Shown here piece by piece: positions 62,967-64,000 of a stretch of 64,000 nucleotides of DNA. Each line of letters begins with the position of its first letter. The stretch's first letter is position 1. Under the pieces are notes generated by a model. It searched no databases, was not told where the DNA came from, and saw only the letters and a list, made by a program, of their open reading frames with translations. The position numbers were made by a program, and so were the translations under genes. The DNA lies in assembly GCA_021740385.1 (NCBI GenBank), contig JAIOZY010000014.1, positions 1 through 64,000 on the forward strand. Reading direction: 5' to 3'. Source of the stretch: Prolixibacteraceae bacterium. GTDB lineage: Bacteria; Bacteroidota; Bacteroidia; Bacteroidales; Prolixibacteraceae.

Positions 62967-63473
62967 ATGCGCATCTATTTAATTGGATACATGGGTAGTG
63001 GAAAATCAACCGTAGGCAAAAAACTTGCAGCGGCATATAGCCTTCAGTTTCTCGACCTCGATGCTTACATTGAAAAACGCAACTTTAAAACCATACCTGA
63101 ACTTTTTGCCAATTTGGGCGAAGAAGGCTTTCGCAAAGCCGAACAAAAAGCCCTGCACGAAGTGTCGGAATATGAAGACATTGTAATTGCCACCGGCGGC
63201 GGAGCACCCTGCTTTTTCGACAACATGGATTTGATAAAACGTACCGGCAAATCGGTATACCTCAGGGGCACTCCCCGCATACTGGCCGAACGTTTGCTCC
63301 AGTCGAAGACCGAACGACCACTAATTAAAGGCAAATCGGAAGAAGAACTGATAACCTTCATCCATGAAACACTTGCAAAGCGCGAAAAATGGTACATGCA
63401 GGCCGATGTGATACTGGATTTTGACCGTGACCTGGCGATTGATGAGGTTGTAGATGCGATAGTGATAAATTGA
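62967..63473 (+). CDS. aroK: Shikimate kinase
   Basis: A 168-residue kinase that phosphorylates shikimate with ATP in the chorismate pathway. The Walker A is GYMGSGKSTVGKKL, the shikimate-binding DLDAYIEKR (DxD), and GGGAPCF with an Arg in RTGKSVYLRG; the lid is RPLIKGKSEEE. Length matches the family. It is 12 bp after parC and probably co-transcribed; the chorismate link complements the pheA cluster elsewhere in the window. Confidence 0.95.
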   Translation: MRIYLIGYMGSGKSTVGKKLAAAYSLQFLDLDAYIEKRNFKTIPELFANLGEEGFRKAEQKALHEVSEYEDIVIATGGGAPCFFDNMDLIKRTGKSVYLRGTPRILAERLLQSKTERPLIKGKSEEELITFIHETLAKREKWYMQADVILDFDRDLAIDEVVDAIVIN

Positions 63474-63480
63474 ATCCGCT

Positions 63481-63720
63481 TCAACCTTCGGGCACTTTCA
63501 CTCCTCCTTGGGGGCGAAGACCTAATAACGTTTCAGGAATTATTTCAAGATGGTTGCAAAGTTGTCTAATTATTGTTTTCTCGTAGGCATTTTTAAAAGG
63601 AAAACCCAAAGCTTCCATATAAGTAATAACAGAAATATATAGTTTGCATTTTCTGGAGCTAAATGTTTTAAGTTCCAGTTCCCTTTTTGAAAGATATATT
63701 AAGATAATTGTAAAAAACAC
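63481..63720 (-). pseudogene. Remnant of a PIN-domain (VapC-like) toxin
   Basis: A 79-codon frame with GTG start. Its middle reads KLYISVITYMEALGFPF and YEKTIIRQLCNHLEIIPET, which matches the PIN-domain family around the second acidic residue (SVITxxEALGF...). The N-terminal DTN active-site start and the C-terminal acidic residues are missing, so it is a broken toxin gene; no antitoxin is seen. Confidence 0.55.
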
Positions 63721-63821
63721 TTGAAATTCAATTTTATTAACAAAAAATGTAATAAATCAATAAAAATTTCGTCTAACTTATTGAAAATTTTTCCGGAAAA
63801 ATTATTTAAACTTAATTTATC

Positions 63822-64000
63822 ATGACACGACTTCTCCTTTTGGGCCTGTTTGCGGTTTTCGCATTTGGTGCCTGTATTACTTCCTCTGACAAGTACGAAA
63901 CCATAAAAAAAACCGACAGTAACGGATACAACTATACTGAAGTAACCAACGACCCGCTTAAAACACGTATTTATACCCTCGACAACGGGTTGAAAGTGTT
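63822..64000 (+). CDS. M16-type metallopeptidase lipoprotein, N-terminal part
   Basis: An open frame from ATG 63822 running off the window. It begins with a signal peptide and lipobox (FAFGACITSS), then reads DPLKTRIYTLDNGLKV, the usual start of M16 (insulinase/pitrilysin) peptidase domains. The zinc motif HxxEH would lie beyond the window, so the call rests on the N-terminus alone. Confidence 0.65.
   Translation, partial: MTRLLLLGLFAVFAFGACITSSDKYETIKKTDSNGYNYTEVTNDPLKTRIYTLDNGLKV

Noticed and set aside
1-64000. CRISPR array, prophage or complete insertion sequence
   Set aside because: No regularly spaced direct repeats, transposase, integrase or phage structural genes are visible in this window.

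Overview
The window looks like chromosomal DNA of an anaerobic or facultative member of the Bacteroidota, most likely from the Marinilabiliales/Prolixibacteraceae side of the phylum; this placement is inference from gene content, not from a marker-gene tree. Supporting signs are a secreted protein with a type IX secretion C-terminal domain, the long 617-residue form of IspG, a stand-alone AICAR transformylase, TAnnTTTG-type -7 promoter boxes, and general lack of strong Shine-Dalgarno sequences.

Layout. 1-9.5 kb (all minus strand): housekeeping and sensing genes: alpha/beta hydrolase, leucine-rich-repeat protein, Crp/Fnr regulator, a frameshifted membrane-protein gene, GNAT acetyltransferase, cation:proton antiporter, hemerythrin, ispG and a soluble histidine kinase. 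9.5-22.7 kb (minus): a 13-kb hexuronate-use operon ending at a hairpin terminator: KDG kinase, KDPG aldolase, SDR mannonate oxidoreductase, a second PfkB kinase, an orphan sugar-binding lipoprotein, a LarA-type nickel-pincer racemase/epimerase, a Gfo/Idh/MocA oxidoreductase, 6-phosphogluconate dehydrogenase, a TRAP transporter (P, Q, M) and tagaturonate epimerase. 22.9-26.3 kb (plus): LacI regulator, glucuronate/galacturonate isomerase UxaC and a lipoprotein. 26.3-29.4 kb (minus): a second LacI regulator with KduI, KdgF and a KduD-like SDR, for unsaturated uronates from pectin/alginate-type polymers. The two LacI genes have palindromic operators in front of them.

29.5-35.2 kb (minus): membrane protein, CDF metal transporter, histidine kinase, and a nitrogen operon (porin-like protein, PII, Amt). 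35.6-42.8 kb (plus): an aryl-acid/phenylalanine cluster: phenylacetate-CoA ligase, double-ACT protein, an apparent phenylalanine attenuator, prephenate dehydratase, aminotransferase and a four-subunit 2-oxoacid:ferredoxin oxidoreductase. 43.2-49.6 kb (minus): a PAS histidine kinase and purL. 49.7-58.1 kb: a small lipoprotein, tRNA-Leu(GAG) followed by a 3 x 110-bp tandem repeat carrying its terminator, a 1278-residue CotH/LTD secreted protein, a short decayed stretch, AICAR transformylase, a QueG-like iron-sulphur protein and a TspO-like protein. 58.4-64 kb (mostly plus): parE, parC, aroK, a PIN-domain remnant and the beginning of an M16-type lipoprotein peptidase.

The two most interesting readings are: (1) the hexuronate operon lacks mannonate dehydratase (uxuA) in this window but contains a LarA-family enzyme and 6-phosphogluconate dehydrogenase, which suggests a mannonate-to-gluconate-to-pentose-phosphate branch; (2) pheA is preceded by two Phe-rich leader reading frames and a strong terminator that could compete with an antiterminator, a textbook attenuator layout in a phylum where few are described. 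Both are hypotheses built from sequence and known family chemistry.
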